Shown here piece by piece: positions 10,851 to 22,069 of a stretch of DNA of 64,000 bases; position 1 is the first letter of the stretch; the number at the start of each line of letters is the position of its first letter. The notes beneath the pieces were generated by a model that made no database searches, was not told the DNA's origin, and saw only the letters and a program-made list of their open reading frames with translations. Source of the stretch: Phytoseiulus persimilis (lineage: Eukaryota; Arthropoda; Arachnida; Mesostigmata; Phytoseiidae); NCBI GenBank assembly GCA_037576195.1, contig CM075101.1:37510001-37574000 (forward strand). The letters run 5' to 3'. A program made the translations under genes and the position numbers.

Positions 10851-11421
10851 CGTGGATGAATACCTGCACCGCGAAGTGACGAGAAGACTCCACCTAGATC
10901 CAATTTTGCACTGCTCCACTTGGCACAAGGGCAGCACACGACATTCGAATCCCGTTCGAAAAGTGCCAACACCGGCTAGGTTTAGCAGACAGCCGGTTCG
11001 TTTGATGGTGAGGACAACTCTCAGCGTCTCCAGAGCTGTCAGACCGGGAAGAGCGCTCCCAAACCTCGGATCTCGCACAGACTGCGGTTCGGTCGGATCA
11101 GAAGATTCCACCTAATCGAGCCACATCGTGTTCGATTAGTTGCATAGGCTAGAGTACAGTAGAAAACGGTAGTCATCGAAGGGAATATGACGTCAGTATG
11201 GGAGGACCGCCCTCTGCTCGAACCGCTAACTTTCTCACGTCCAGCAGCCAATCAGCGTTCAACACATCGAGGCTCTCCTGTCGCCGTTTACCGCTGTGTG
11301 GGTCGACGCTTAGCTGCCAACGAACCATCTGGAAACGTCGACGTTTGCATCAGCTCGATCATTCAGAGTCGGACCACAGGTCAGAGAAGAGCTCGCGGAC
11401 CAACCTACAGATTCTGCAAAG
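10851..11421. promoter_or_regulatory. Shared HYOU1/XBP1 divergent promoter region
   Basis: Only 571 bp separate the two start codons, which face away from each other. The interval contains a perfect palindromic TGACGTCA at 11188-11195 (CRE/ATF-type, related to the UPR element core) and a CCAAT box at 11248-11252. CCAAT is half of the vertebrate ERSE, but the CCACG half at the required 9-bp spacing is not present. No TATA box is obvious. The arrangement suggests a bidirectional promoter under ER-stress control; that is inference. Confidence 0.55.
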
Positions 11422-12042
11422 ATGCTGTACAGTGATTCCAGTATGGACGTGCTCGACACCGCCGTACGCGCATCAGGCCTCCGGGGAGAACCCGGTTCTA
11501 AACCTACTCGGAAAAGGCAGAAGTTGGACCATCTCACATCAGAAGAGAAGCTGCTCCGGCGCAAGATGAAGAACAGAGCAGCTGCGCAGAACGCCCGAGA
11601 TCGGAAGAAAGCCCACATGGACGAGCTGGAAATCCAAGTGACCGAGCTGGTGAGGACAAGCAAAAAGTTGGCTGCTGAGAACGAGCGGCTACGAAAAGTG
11701 AACGCAGAACAACAGAAACAAATCGAGGAGTTGCGGTTGAGATTGACCGCTGTTGACTCGCAGAAGACGGACACAGCTACCGAAGGTTCCATTAAGCACG
11801 CATCGCTTGTTAGTGGACCTCTGCAGAAGGATCAGGTTCCATCGGTAGTGATGTCTCTTCTCCTGTGCAGTCTCCTGCGGCTGATATCAAATGCGAAATC
11901 CTCGACGACGAAGTTGAAGAGCCCCACCTGTCACTTTTCGACGACCCCGATCTTGTCAACATGCTCCTCGAGCAGTCGACATGTCCGAACCCCGCGGAAC
12001 CTCCAACTATCCTGGTGGACCCCGCACCGACTGAAAACCTAG
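11422..12042 (+). CDS. XBP1: XBP1, unspliced form (XBP1u)
   Basis: Without IRE1 cleavage the frame continues to 12042 and yields 206 residues: the same bZIP followed by a different tail. Just past the splice site the tail contains the hydrophobic run VVMSLLLCSLLRLI. In mammals a hydrophobic segment in the same place (HR2) brings the nascent chain and its mRNA to the ER membrane, where IRE1 can cut it. The match is in position and character only. I see no clear equivalent of the mammalian C-terminal translational pause sequence. Confidence 0.75.
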   Translation: MLYSDSSMDVLDTAVRASGLRGEPGSKPTRKRQKLDHLTSEEKLLRRKMKNRAAAQNARDRKKAHMDELEIQVTELVRTSKKLAAENERLRKVNAEQQKQIEELRLRLTAVDSQKTDTATEGSIKHASLVSGPLQKDQVPSVVMSLLLCSLLRLISNAKSSTTKLKSPTCHFSTTPILSTCSSSSRHVRTPRNLQLSWWTPHRLKT

Positions 12043-12242
12043 ACCATGTTTACCACAAACAAGAACCCAACGGACCGGTCTCGGTCACAGGACAACTGTT
12101 GAAGCCGATCGAAGATCTGCACAGGACACCGCATTCACCGCTTTCGACCTCGTCCTCATCATCCGGCTACGATTCGGATCGAAGCAGCGAACCTATGCCC
12201 TGGGAGGAGAGTTTCACCGACTTGTTCCCCGATTTGGTTTAA
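11422..12242 (+). CDS. XBP1: XBP1, spliced form (bZIP factor of the unfolded protein response)
   Basis: The spliced product joins 11422-11800 to 11824-12242 and gives 265 residues. The basic region (KNRAAAQNARDRKKAHMDEL) is the XBP1 signature and is followed by a leucine zipper. After removal of 23 nt the frame shifts into an acidic, Ser-rich activation domain that ends PWEESFTDLFPDLV, like the conserved C-terminus of animal XBP1s. The frame before 11800 and the frame after 11824 are both clearly coding, which requires a shift of 2 mod 3. There is no spliceosomal intron. A second in-frame Met lies at 11443. The protein binds UPR elements and activates ER chaperone and ERAD genes. A polyadenylation signal follows at 12313. 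Confidence 0.92.
11801..11823 (+). promoter_or_regulatory. IRE1-type non-conventional intron of XBP1 (23 nt)
   Basis: Two hairpins with 7-nt loops bracket 23 nt. The downstream one has loop CTGCAGA (11821-11827) with stem CCT/AGG extended by TGG/TCA, and closely resembles the human 3' site. The upstream one has loop ACGCATC (11798-11804) on a perfect stem AAGC/GCTT. Cleavage after the third loop base (after G11800 and after G11823) removes 23 nt, the length known for fly and worm XBP1. The downstream loop fits CNGCNGN-type consensus (C1, G3, G6); the upstream loop keeps G3 but has A at position 1 and T at position 6. Confidence 0.72.
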
Positions 12243-12312
12243 ATTAATTTGTGTCTATTTATTTCGTTTGCGGGAAAGTTGTAAATTCTCAGAGCGCATG
12301 GAGGTTGGAAAC

Positions 12313-12318
12313 AATAAA
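12313..12318 (+). terminator. Polyadenylation signal for XBP1
   Basis: AATAAA lies 70 bp past the XBP1 stop codon. Confidence 0.6.
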
Positions 12319-14683
12319 AGCATCACGTGAATGTATTATCCTGAAAAACTCTTTCGTATTGGATCGCCCTGTTTTTCGGAATCCCGGTATCGTCCTGGAA
12401 CTCCAGGAGCCAACAGCTTGGGGTGACGCACAAAGCCGTCTGACGCCGGTTCTCCAGCCTTGTACGGATTTATTCGGACGTTAAGCCCCGTCCAATCAAC
12501 AGGCTTGAGTGGTTGGTTTGATCGGCGCCAGCTATCCAAGACGCAGCGTCGTCAGCGATGACTCAGCTGTGTGTTTTCTCAGCAAGATTCCGGTGGCCTT
12601 TGATACGCCGTTGCAGCGGAATATACTCCATCCAGGCAGCTTGGGGCAGGAATCCGAATCGACGCTGAGCTCCGAAGTTCTGTTGAGCTTCAATCTCCGT
12701 TACGTCGAGAGCATAACTCGGCTCCGAGAATCGGCTCATGGAACGTTCGGTGTGAGCATCTTCTCTCCTCCATACGGGTGGGTATTGTCCGAGGTAACTA
12801 GAACGGAAGCTGTGAAGGGAGTTGTCGCTTCGATGTCATTCTGGTGGCCCTTTGCTGGATGCCGGTTTACCAACTGAGCAGTTCAAATGCGGCTTTCTAG
12901 ACGAGCTGGCAACCGACTTATTCATAGACCAATAACGTCAAAGTGAAAGTATTCGGCAATTCCAGACAGGCCCTGAGCTCCAGAATCCAATCTCGATTTG
13001 TGACGTCAACGCCCATTGTTGGGGATCGGAACACAATATCACATGTCGAGAATGACGGATGATATCCAGTGGTATCGAAACAACCGTGTAAAAGGATCAA
13101 CAGTTGGTCTCCTTCCTGCAAGCCTTCCGAAATTTTGAACAATTGAAACCACGTGCTGCGAACTGGAACGATATCAGAGGCTCTCATAGTATAGTTCACC
13201 GCGACGACCGGGCGAAGAAATTCGTTGTTCCTTACGATCCCGTGACAGAAATATTCTAGATCAAGGGGTGTCGCTTTCGAGGCTCGATGCCGCTCCTCTC
13301 GGACCGGGCGGGATGAGTCATCATTCGGCTGCGCGAGGCCCCATGACCGACCGGGAGCTGATGCAACATTCGGAAAGCTTGCTGCTCCGGGCGCCCACAC
13401 AGAAGTCAGAATGCTTTCGAGAAAATTCGAGAGATTCGGCACGGATCGGCCGGTCGTTAACCGTGATGTTTTGCGAGGCTCGATATTAAATGATTGCTAA
13501 TATGAACACAAATCTGAAAGCTGATTTCTGTCAGAGCCTCGAAGCTGCCTCGATTCAAGTGTTCGTCGTAAATCTGGACACAGTCGATATACTCTATTTC
13601 GGAAAAAAAAACTGAACGCGGAACAGCTCTGAAAACTCGAGAACGGACGCGATGGAAACGTGATCCGCTGATATTACTAGAAATGACGTATTTTCTAATA
13701 GTTCATCTCTGGAAAAAACGTAATAATCTTGGACGGTCAGAGAGTTGGGAGAGGCTGAACTAGATTTCTGTGTTCCCGTCTAGTAGGCTTGCGATCGGAA
13801 AGAACGGCTTTGCTCGCCTGATTGTCTTGCTCCACAAAAGGAAAAACCTTGAGAACTTATTCGATCGCTGTCGTCGGCTCTATGAACAACATGGCGACCA
13901 CTGCACGGCGCGGAACTCTGAGCTCCCCGTCCTCCAGCAGCAAGGTATTCTCTTGGCGATCCAGAGTGCTGTCCGGGCGGCGTTCTGACTCAAATCTCTG
14001 ATCGGCTGCCGCGTGTCCGATGCTGAAACCATTCTCGAATTTCCAAATTTAGTGGTGCGGTACTCCCGTTGCTGAGAACAGCTCATGATGGATTCGCTTC
14101 CATCGCGTGGGGCGTTTGAAAACAGCCGGTGTGGATGAAGAATGTAGAGTAGGAGTTCCTGAGAAAGTTATCAGTCCAGCGATAATCTGCAGACTTAAGA
14201 CGTCCAGCGCTTCAACACGAAAGATGAAACTACACGTTGACGTGCTCACAGCTTATTTGGAACACCCCTTCCAACTTCAACTCTACAGGCTTTCAATTCG
14301 AGCATTCTGGTAACATCAGAACCCAGCTGGCTCATTGTGCATTCCGGAGGGCCGTTCGGAGTTCGCTCCGCCAACCAATTCAGCTCTGAATCTTCCAGCT
14401 CCCTTTTTCTCTCAGGAAGAAAATATTCAGCAAGCGGTCGATTGTGTCTCGGGCATTCACAGCGAGCAATGCACGCTGGGACTCAGGATACGTTTGTCGC
14501 GGCGCAATCAAAACGACGTTCATACTATGTCAAGCTCACTCGATAGCGATCGCTCGAAAAGATATGACCTAAGGATCCTATTCCTTGAGCTCGCTCCCGC
14601 TGATTGTATCACGAGAACCTACCGCTGATATGAATGATTAGTGTTGTTTCACTTGCTGCAAGACACTGCCGGAGGGGAGTGCG

Positions 14684-14716
14684 TCGGATTTTCATTCACG
14701 AAACGTGAAAATCCGA
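14684..14716. other. Imperfect hairpin
   Basis: TCGGATTTT (14684-14692) pairs with AAAATCCGA (14708-14716), and inside it CACG pairs with CGTG around an AAA loop, with a small bulge on one side. No neighbouring gene explains it. Confidence 0.4.
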
Positions 14717-16803
14717 GAACGGGATCCCTCAGAGTTGATCTTCAACCCAAGTCGTCTTGGAATGGTGAGCGGTCGGTTCGACTCTCTGTAGTAGAGAGGA
14801 CAATTGATCATTCACGTTCCCACTGATTTGCAATATCCCCACTGGGTCAGCCGGTCGGAATTGAGAGTGCTGCTCCCAGTGAGACACGCAATTCTATGGA
14901 ACAAAGGGAGCGGCGTGTCTAATACGAAAACCTGAACCCTTTGATCGAGAGCTTAGCTGTGCGTTCAGGGAGCAGGATACAATCGAATAACACAGCGCTA
15001 GAGAACTCCGGCTCGTATATATACGCCGGTTTGACATCTTCCCAAACATCTTGTGACTGACCACCTCCAAGATTCCTGCGGTACCACTCAGAGAAATCTA
15101 GGCGAGAAAGTTCAACCGTTACTCCTCGCACGACGAAGGGTAATATTACTGGTCAGGGACTATCAATTACAGATAATCGCATCCAGGGACTATGTTTCCC
15201 TTTAGCGACTTATAATAATATGGATAGCAGTATCTATCGCCTATCATGAGAGAGCCGTAGTACTCCGGATAGAGCTAGAGCTGAGCGCTTTGAATCAGCG
15301 ATCGTCAGGAAAATCTCGTGAATATCGTGATTCTCGGACGACGCCAATCTCACACCACCCTGAGGGGACATCAATCGATCCGGGCGATCAAAGAGCTTTT
15401 GAGGGAATCATTGTTTAAGCTCCGTAATGGAGTTGAGGAGACGCACCGTAAGAATTTCGGCTGATATATGTTACTTATTGAGGTAAGCAAGCCCTATGTG
15501 GAACAGCGTGTTTGCGAAGTTCTCTGTGAATCGATCATGCGAAGAGAGGGAAGAACAAGTGCCCTGTAATTCAGTAACTGCGCTCGTTCAAGGTACGGCT
15601 GAGATCTTGCGGAAATGATCTTTGTCCGGCAGCAGTCTTTTTCTTGTGCTCCCAAACTACGGAGATTTCAGCCGTCTGAAGAGAATCAGGTAATCATGTA
15701 CGCAGTGCCGCAAAATGGACGAAATCTCGTCTGGAATCGATAATCCTCTTCGACCCAGCAGACCCCTTCCTGCGTTCTGGGACGCCCTTCTTTCTGAATA
15801 CTCGTCAGCTCGCGCAGTTGAACGAAAATCGAAGCTCGACGTAAATAGCGTCAATTGCTTTGGTACGACTGGATCATAATCGCAAGCCCAAATTCAATGC
15901 GCTTCAACATCTGTGATGTGCGATGTTTTTGAGTCGGAACCTTCATTGGTATGAACGACTCTCCGAGTTCTCCATCGGAATCAAGTTCTGTCAATGCACA
16001 ATTGGACCTACTGATTCCAATAAGGCGAGTCGGCCTGCATTGGACACCCGCGGCGCTATGCTCAGGGCTCGAAACTTCTCCTGCTGGATCGTTTCGGGAA
16101 CAACCAGCTAGCGTTCCCTATCGATTAAGTTTTCGTTGCGATTCCGGAATCATACAACCTGTCGGCCAACCGCGTCCGCAGACAGCTTGCCCATCTTGCA
16201 TCGATCGGCGTACCTCGCTGCTTATCGATCGGCTCCGCCTGCCGGTACCGAGTTGTGGCCTACGCGGCTATGTAACGGAATATTTTCTCTGCTCTGCGCC
16301 ACCATTTGTCATGGAAGTCGGGACAATCCATGTCATTGACTTGGTTCAGGCCCGATATGAGTTCGCCATGAGCCGGAGAGAGACAGGGAAAAGGTCCAGC
16401 AAGGACTCGAAGAGCTATTCCTGAGTCCATGTTGGGTACAGTTAGTGGCCGCTTCGTTAAATGATGCGTATCCGGTAGAGAAGTATGAATTTACGCTTCA
16501 GACGAATTCGGGAACATTGCCTGTCTGCTGGGCTCCCCTCGACGATGACGGTGAGATGATTAAAGCAGTCCCATTCGGATGACGGCGGAGACGCACAAAT
16601 GTCAGGTGAAATTACGCACCTATGCCATCCAGACTATTTGATGTTTGTCGAGAGATTCTGAGCTAAGCCGGCAATTCCTGGTCCGAGGTCAGTATTCGTA
16701 AAGCTCTCACATCTGAGCCCACAGTGTGACCGCCTGCAGAAACAGAGCATTGTTGGCCAGATCTCGACTGGAGGCCAGACTGGTCGAAATGGTCAAATGA
16801 ACG

Positions 16804-16826
16804 CTCTCTCTCTCTCTCTCTCTCTC
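16804..16826. repeat. CT microsatellite
   Basis: An uninterrupted CT dinucleotide run of about 11 units. Confidence 0.9.
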
Positions 16827-17361
16827 GGCAGCGGGGACTATATTGCACCATTCTGGAAAATCTCGAGAGCTCAGCGAGGCCAATGCGATCGAAATGAGAT
16901 CGGCTTCCTGGCAGTTTTATCCGAGCTCCTCAGTGATTTCGAATCGAGGAAGCAGAGAATTCGTTCGCTATCGGATTTCCATCGGCCTAAACGAGCTCGG
17001 TGTGAAACTTTTGAAATCGAGCTTAGTGTGATCGAAGCTTTGAACAGGAAATCGAACCGAAAAATGCGGATCGTTTACCTAAGAGACGCGCGAGCGCAGT
17101 CCGCAGCGGAGCTGTTTTCTGTCTTTTCCTTAGCAGTGTGATAACAAAACGAACCCAATGTGAAGCCGGAGTGTCATTTATTACGAGCTTGGGTCGAGAT
17201 GAAAACTCCCTCCGTACTCAGCATCACGTTCGACACTGAAGAATTGTACATATATGATCATTAACTAAAAACAGGAGCTGAATCTCGACTCGTTGAGAAT
17301 CAGATTCGATAAAATGTGCATTTCGTCCAGTAGAAAAAAAAACATGGATCCCTAGGGGGTT

Positions 17362-20300
17362 TCAAACTCCTAGGGGATTCTTCGTGCAAACGCCTCCTGA
17401 CTGAATCATGGACTGGGCGGTCTTCTGCAGTCGTTTGTAGTTCGCCAGGTTCTCAGCCGATCTGAAAAGCAAAGTTGAGATCAGATATTTCCGACGACGG
17501 GATGTCATCCTCAGCATTCGACAATCCGCATGATTGGAACCGTCCTGGGAATCGCTTCGACCCCGCGGAGAGCGCTACAACTTCGAACGGGATTGAAGGT
17601 TACCTGAGCTGTCCCAGATTCCTCGCAACACGCTCCGAAGCCTCGGAGCAAATCAAATCTACCAGAATGACTTCTTGCTCTGCCGTCGGTAGACTCTTCT
17701 GCAGCGTTCGCGTGCATCGAGCGAGGACGCACATCATGACGTGAATATCTATCACAGAATTCGCCAATCGGATCAGCAGGAACTGTTCATCTGGAACGGT
17801 TGATTAGCTGGTCAGCACATTACCAGCACTCAGTCACTTATACGGCAGAGCGAACAGAGGCGGAGATACTAGCGGAACATACGGAGAGGCATTCGGAGGG
17901 ATCGGACCGAGACTTACTGATTATATTTTTGCCGTATTTGATGAGCAGGGATTCGCAACTGGCTCCGAACTGCTCGATCGATCGACCCAGCAGAGCGGCG
18001 GGCATCTGTAGACGTGCCGGCACGTGGGCATCCAAAGTGGGTGGAGAGGAGATCCCCACAGCACGCTTGACACGCTTTGAGCCTTCCGCGAAGATCAGAC
18101 CAAGGTTAGCAGTGGGGTTCGCCATCGCACGTTGGAGTTCTTTCAAATGGCCGCCGGCGAACTGGAGACCTGATGATTCAGGGAAAGCTAGTTACGATTG
18201 GTCGGGCGGTCATCAGATACCGAGTTTCAAGGTGAAGTTATATATGTAGCTCAGTCGACAGCCAACAGACGACGATCACGGTCTTGACATCCGGATCAGA
18301 CTGCATCGCCCCTCCGGATTACCTTGAAGCGCGATGAAGAGGCGGAGAATATCGTTGGCTCCTTCGAAGATTCGGAAGATTCGCAGATCTCTGAGGACTC
18401 TCTCAAGGTGAGCCTCCTGCATGAAACCCATACCTCCGTGGATCTGAATGGCTTCATCGCAGACGTGCCACGCAGCTTCGGAGCCGAGAATTTTCGAAAC
18501 AGCAGCTTCCAGATGGTAATCAACAAACCCACGATCCATGTTGCCCGAAAGAGCATACGCAACCGACTGTGGAATCGAAACATCAACATTGCATAAGAAA
18601 GGGGTCTTAGCACCGATAGTGGGCTGTTCGGGAGCATATACGCACGCTCGCCTGGAATCGCACCTCAGTCATGTAGTGCAGCATTTGCATTCTCGCGAGT
18701 TTCTCTTGGATGTTGCCGTAAGAGGAAATGGTGTTGCCGAATTGCTTCCTCTGCATGGCATATTCGGTGGCTCTGTCTATGCAGTATCTCATGGTTCCGC
18801 ACATGGCACTCCCCAGTCCGAATCGTCCATTATTGAGCACTTGAACCGCAATCTGTGGAGTTGAAAGTTGGTTGAATATTTATGGCCCCAACCGCTGCTC
18901 GAATCACTCGAGCTTCCATCAAGCTCGATGCCCGCACAAGTTAAACGACCAGGATGGATACCTTGAAGCCCTCTCCTGGATTTCCAATGACGTTCTCCAC
19001 CGGAATTTTCACGTCGTCGAAATTCAGTGTTGTCGTGTTCGAGCCTTTGATTCCCATCTTTTTCTCGGGTGGTCCGTTCTTGACTCCCATTCCTCGCTCC
19101 ACCAAGAAGCACGTGATGCGATCTTTAATTTCGCCGTCTTTCTCAACCGGTGTCTGGAAAGCAACAATTTCGAGTGATTCTAAGAATTGGGGGATTGAAA
19201 GTGTCGCAGGGCAGGAGAAGAGCAGTAATCGACCTAGAGGCCCATGAAGTGCAGCGAACCTTTGCAAAAACAGTGAAAATGTCGGCCGTCTGCCCGTTGG
19301 ATATGTAAATTTTTTCTCCGTTCAGGATGTAGTGTTTCTTGTCAGGACTCAGGACAGCCCTGCTGGAAATGCTCATGGCGTCCGAACCGCTCGCAGGCTC
19401 CGTCAAACAGTAGCACGCAATCGTTTTGCCGCTTGCCAGATTAGGCAGGTACTTTGCCTTCTGTTCGTCGTTGCCATACAGGAGCAGCGCCTTGAAACCT
19501 GGGAAAATTGTCAAAATGTTCTCAGATATCCCCATAGTCTCCGCTCCGTCAAGCGTTGGATCAAGGTGTAGATCCATGTCGCTCTGTCTCACCGATCGAT
19601 TGATGAGCTCCGAGAGTGACCGATAGAGAAAGATCAGTGTAGCCGATAACTTCGCATAACCTCCCATACTGCTGATTGTTGGCAGCGATTCCTCCAAATT
19701 TCTCGGGCACCTGGAGACCGAATGCTCCCATTTCCCGGAGATGATTCATAACCTCGTCTGAAATCTTTCCTTCACGGTCGTTCCTCATAGGATCATTCTT
19801 GTCCTGCGGGAGAAATGATTCTTAATATCGGTCTCGACGCGCGCCTGCACCTCTGTTATACCAATAGAGAACAGTTACCGGCGCGATTCATTATTACTCG
19901 AGAATAATAAAGTAGTACATAATAATAGAGAACAATCTTGATTCAGAGTGATTCGCAGACGATTCGCACCTTGAGGAACGACTCGCATGTGTCTGAGAGC
20001 ATTCCCAGCGTCTCTAGTTGTTCGTCGGTTAGATCTGCAGAAGCATACAAGCTGCGTTTTAGGATTGTAAAAACCTAGAGTCTGCTGCTCTCTGCTTAAT
20101 GTTTAGAGCTTCCCTATACAATGATCCGATTCGCGATTTGAACTAAGGGTGGCTTACTATCAGGATAGGGGAAAACTTGAGTCAGGTTGGCTTCTCCTTT
20201 GAAAATGTTCATCACGAATGAATTGCTTTCCTGTAATACGGGCATTTCGAGAGTCATAGTCAAGTCCGTGACAAGCTTCCGATTCTGGGCTAGGAGGGTT

Positions 20301-20835
20301 ACAATCACTGTTGGAAAGGTTAATCTGAGCTGTGAGGAGCATGCTGTTCTTGATTAGAGGTGCGTAAGCAGGAATGGTTCACAAGAACAAGATCCACTGC
20401 AAAGAGCACATCTATGCTAGTCGAGGATTTCCGAGAAAACTCCTCAAAATGAGGAGGAAATGTGAGACACGCAGAGCAGGTGCACACTGTTTATTCTGAC
20501 TTGCGGAGAAAAACTTACAATAGGAGCTCTCTGCTTCTGATGGCGTGGAACAGATATACTGGTAGTTAATGTATGGACTCCGTCAGGTGATATCATACAA
20601 TTCCTTCCTCTTTTAGGATCCCAGTGTTTTTTTTTTTGAGAGATACAGCACAATAATTTCACGGAACTTGAGAGATCCGATACGGAATTTATGGATGTCA
20701 TCTTCAGGATTCGGAACTTACCACTGGTGCGCGACGATCTGTTTTCGCGCACGCGAGGGCTGATGATGTATGCAATAACCTGACATCGGCGAGTGTAAGT
20801 CGCCTTGCCACTGAGGTTGCCACCAATCGAAGCAT
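17362..20835 (-). CDS. ACADVL: Very-long-chain acyl-CoA dehydrogenase, mitochondrial
   Basis: Eleven exons: 20722-20835, 20158-20230, 19970-20034, 19593-19803, 19260-19498, 18962-19153, 18664-18852, 18323-18566, 17918-18169, 17604-17790 and 17362-17461. All junctions are GT-AG, phases agree, and the total of 1,866 nt encodes 621 residues. The first exon encodes an Arg/Leu/Ser-rich mitochondrial presequence. The FAD/substrate signature [11 protein letters not shown] lies near residues 185-195, and the catalytic base is the Glu of [11 protein letters not shown] (about E429). The C-terminal membrane-associating domain ends [12 protein letters not shown], like VLCAD. The enzyme performs the first step of long-chain fatty-acid beta-oxidation at the inner membrane. 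ACAD9 is the nearest alternative, but [12 protein letters not shown] and GGMGFMQE favour VLCAD. Exon 1 joining directly to exon 2 is phase-consistent; a small extra exon cannot be excluded. Confidence 0.93.
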
Positions 20836-22069
20836 GATCTGTCGGATTTGAAGCCATTAGTTTGATTCTCAGGCTCTCGGAATACCTGGGCGATCAGCTA
20901 TTCGAGCCACGCAGCTTCCAGCTCACGTTGCGAATGGATAAAGAAACGAGGGTTGATCTCCGAATGAGATCTCCAGGATCGGATTCCGCGATCAACGGAA
21001 TATCAGAATGCCGAGTCTCATGAATACGGAGCCACTGGTCAACTTCAGGTCGTCGACTGAAAGCTAGAAATGATCTAGCAAAGACCTTGCGTTCCTTGGT
21101 CTGATGACGCCGTCAATCTATTTAAAGCAGAGATGTTCCTCTGACCTAGAAATCGTCACCGACCAACAACGTTGACAGACCTCTGCGTGGAGCACAAAAA
21201 AACTACGAAGCTATTGCCCGTTGCACGAATCGCTGTGGCTCTGATCCCAGCTGCGAAACTCGAGGCATAAATGTGGACTGTAGTAACTGTACGTCAATCT
21301 AACTCGAAGCGGCTGTCAAGGAATCTATGGCGAAACAAGAGTACAGGGACCAAAGTTCGACCACAGAGAATCGAGCCCATGCACTGTTTCGCTCGTCATT
21401 GACACTTCCCCACAATGAGTCAACAATACTGAAACTTCACCAGATGCTCAGTAGAATGTCTTTCGGAGAGCGGATCTCCCAGGAGACAGAACAACTGGAG
21501 TAACTAACCTCAGCCTGTTTTCGAACTGTAGCGCGACACGAATCAGAGAACAGGCGACGACTGTGGTGCTCTCTCCCCTTGGTTCTCTCGTACAGTCTGC
21601 CGTAAGCTCCGCTCTGGCGGTAATGTTTATGTTTTGTTCGGGCATGTTCTTCAGGTGCAAATGCGGTCACGGGCAAGTGTCCTGGTCTGCTGAATCGGGC
21701 GGGAGTTTCAAAATCGGCGCGCCATCAGATGCCCCGGGGCCCAAGAAAAGAAAAAGCTCGGTTTGAATCCAGGAACACCAGGATCGGAGCGGATGCGGAG
21801 AATCTCAGTTAAATTTGAGTTGACCTCAGCATCACGCGTGCCATCGATACATCTCATGCTCATTACGTGCTCATTTACTGAGAACGTGAAACTCTGTAGT
21901 CGAAGTCATGTAAACAGTAAACACTGCTTGGCTCGACGTCCAGCAACATTCTTCGTCAGATGGCTTCGAATGCGCGTTCCATCATGCTGTGTCTCTCCGA
22001 GCGGTCGCGGACGTAGCGATTGTTTACGATGAATCGATAAGCTCTCTCGGGGTCCATCGAAGTTGAGTT
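20836..22069. other. Intergenic region between divergent ACADVL and MRNIP
   Basis: About 1.2 kb between two start codons that point away from each other. It must contain both promoters. I see no distinctive motif and no coding stretch that I can support. Confidence 0.5.

Larger units (their letters stand above)
12320..17361. other. Five kilobases without a supported gene
   Basis: I found no exon that I can tie to a known family. The longest open stretch is on the minus strand at 12918-13442 (174 codons, moderately protein-like, unrecognised). Another on the plus strand at 15951-16424 (157 codons) is also unrecognised. A hairpin lies at 14684-14716 and a CT microsatellite at 16804-16826. Confidence 0.4.

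Noticed and set aside
10851..11111. An 87-codon N-terminal extension of HYOU1
   Set aside because: It is in frame without a stop but would bury the signal peptide; the composition is not protein-like.
11824..11867. A 44-nt XBP1 intron with CTG|CAGA as the 5' site
   Set aside because: The frame after 11824 is already clearly the activation-domain frame, the CTGCAG hairpin aligns with the human 3' site, and no hairpin forms around 11867. The 23-nt model fits better.
11836..11870. A GT-AG spliceosomal mini-intron (35 or 26 nt) in XBP1
   Set aside because: GT and AG are present and the lengths would shift the frame correctly, but both are shorter than any intron seen elsewhere in this window, and the paired hairpins upstream explain the shift.
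12918..13442. A 174-codon minus-strand frame as a gene
   Set aside because: Moderately protein-like, but with no splice partners, no domain and no neighbour evidence. Listed only in the gap description.
17362..20835. ACAD9 instead of ACADVL
   Set aside because: The length equals human ACAD9, but the N-terminal [12 protein letters not shown], the GGMGFMQE stretch and the NPLG C-terminus match VLCAD. A tree would settle it.
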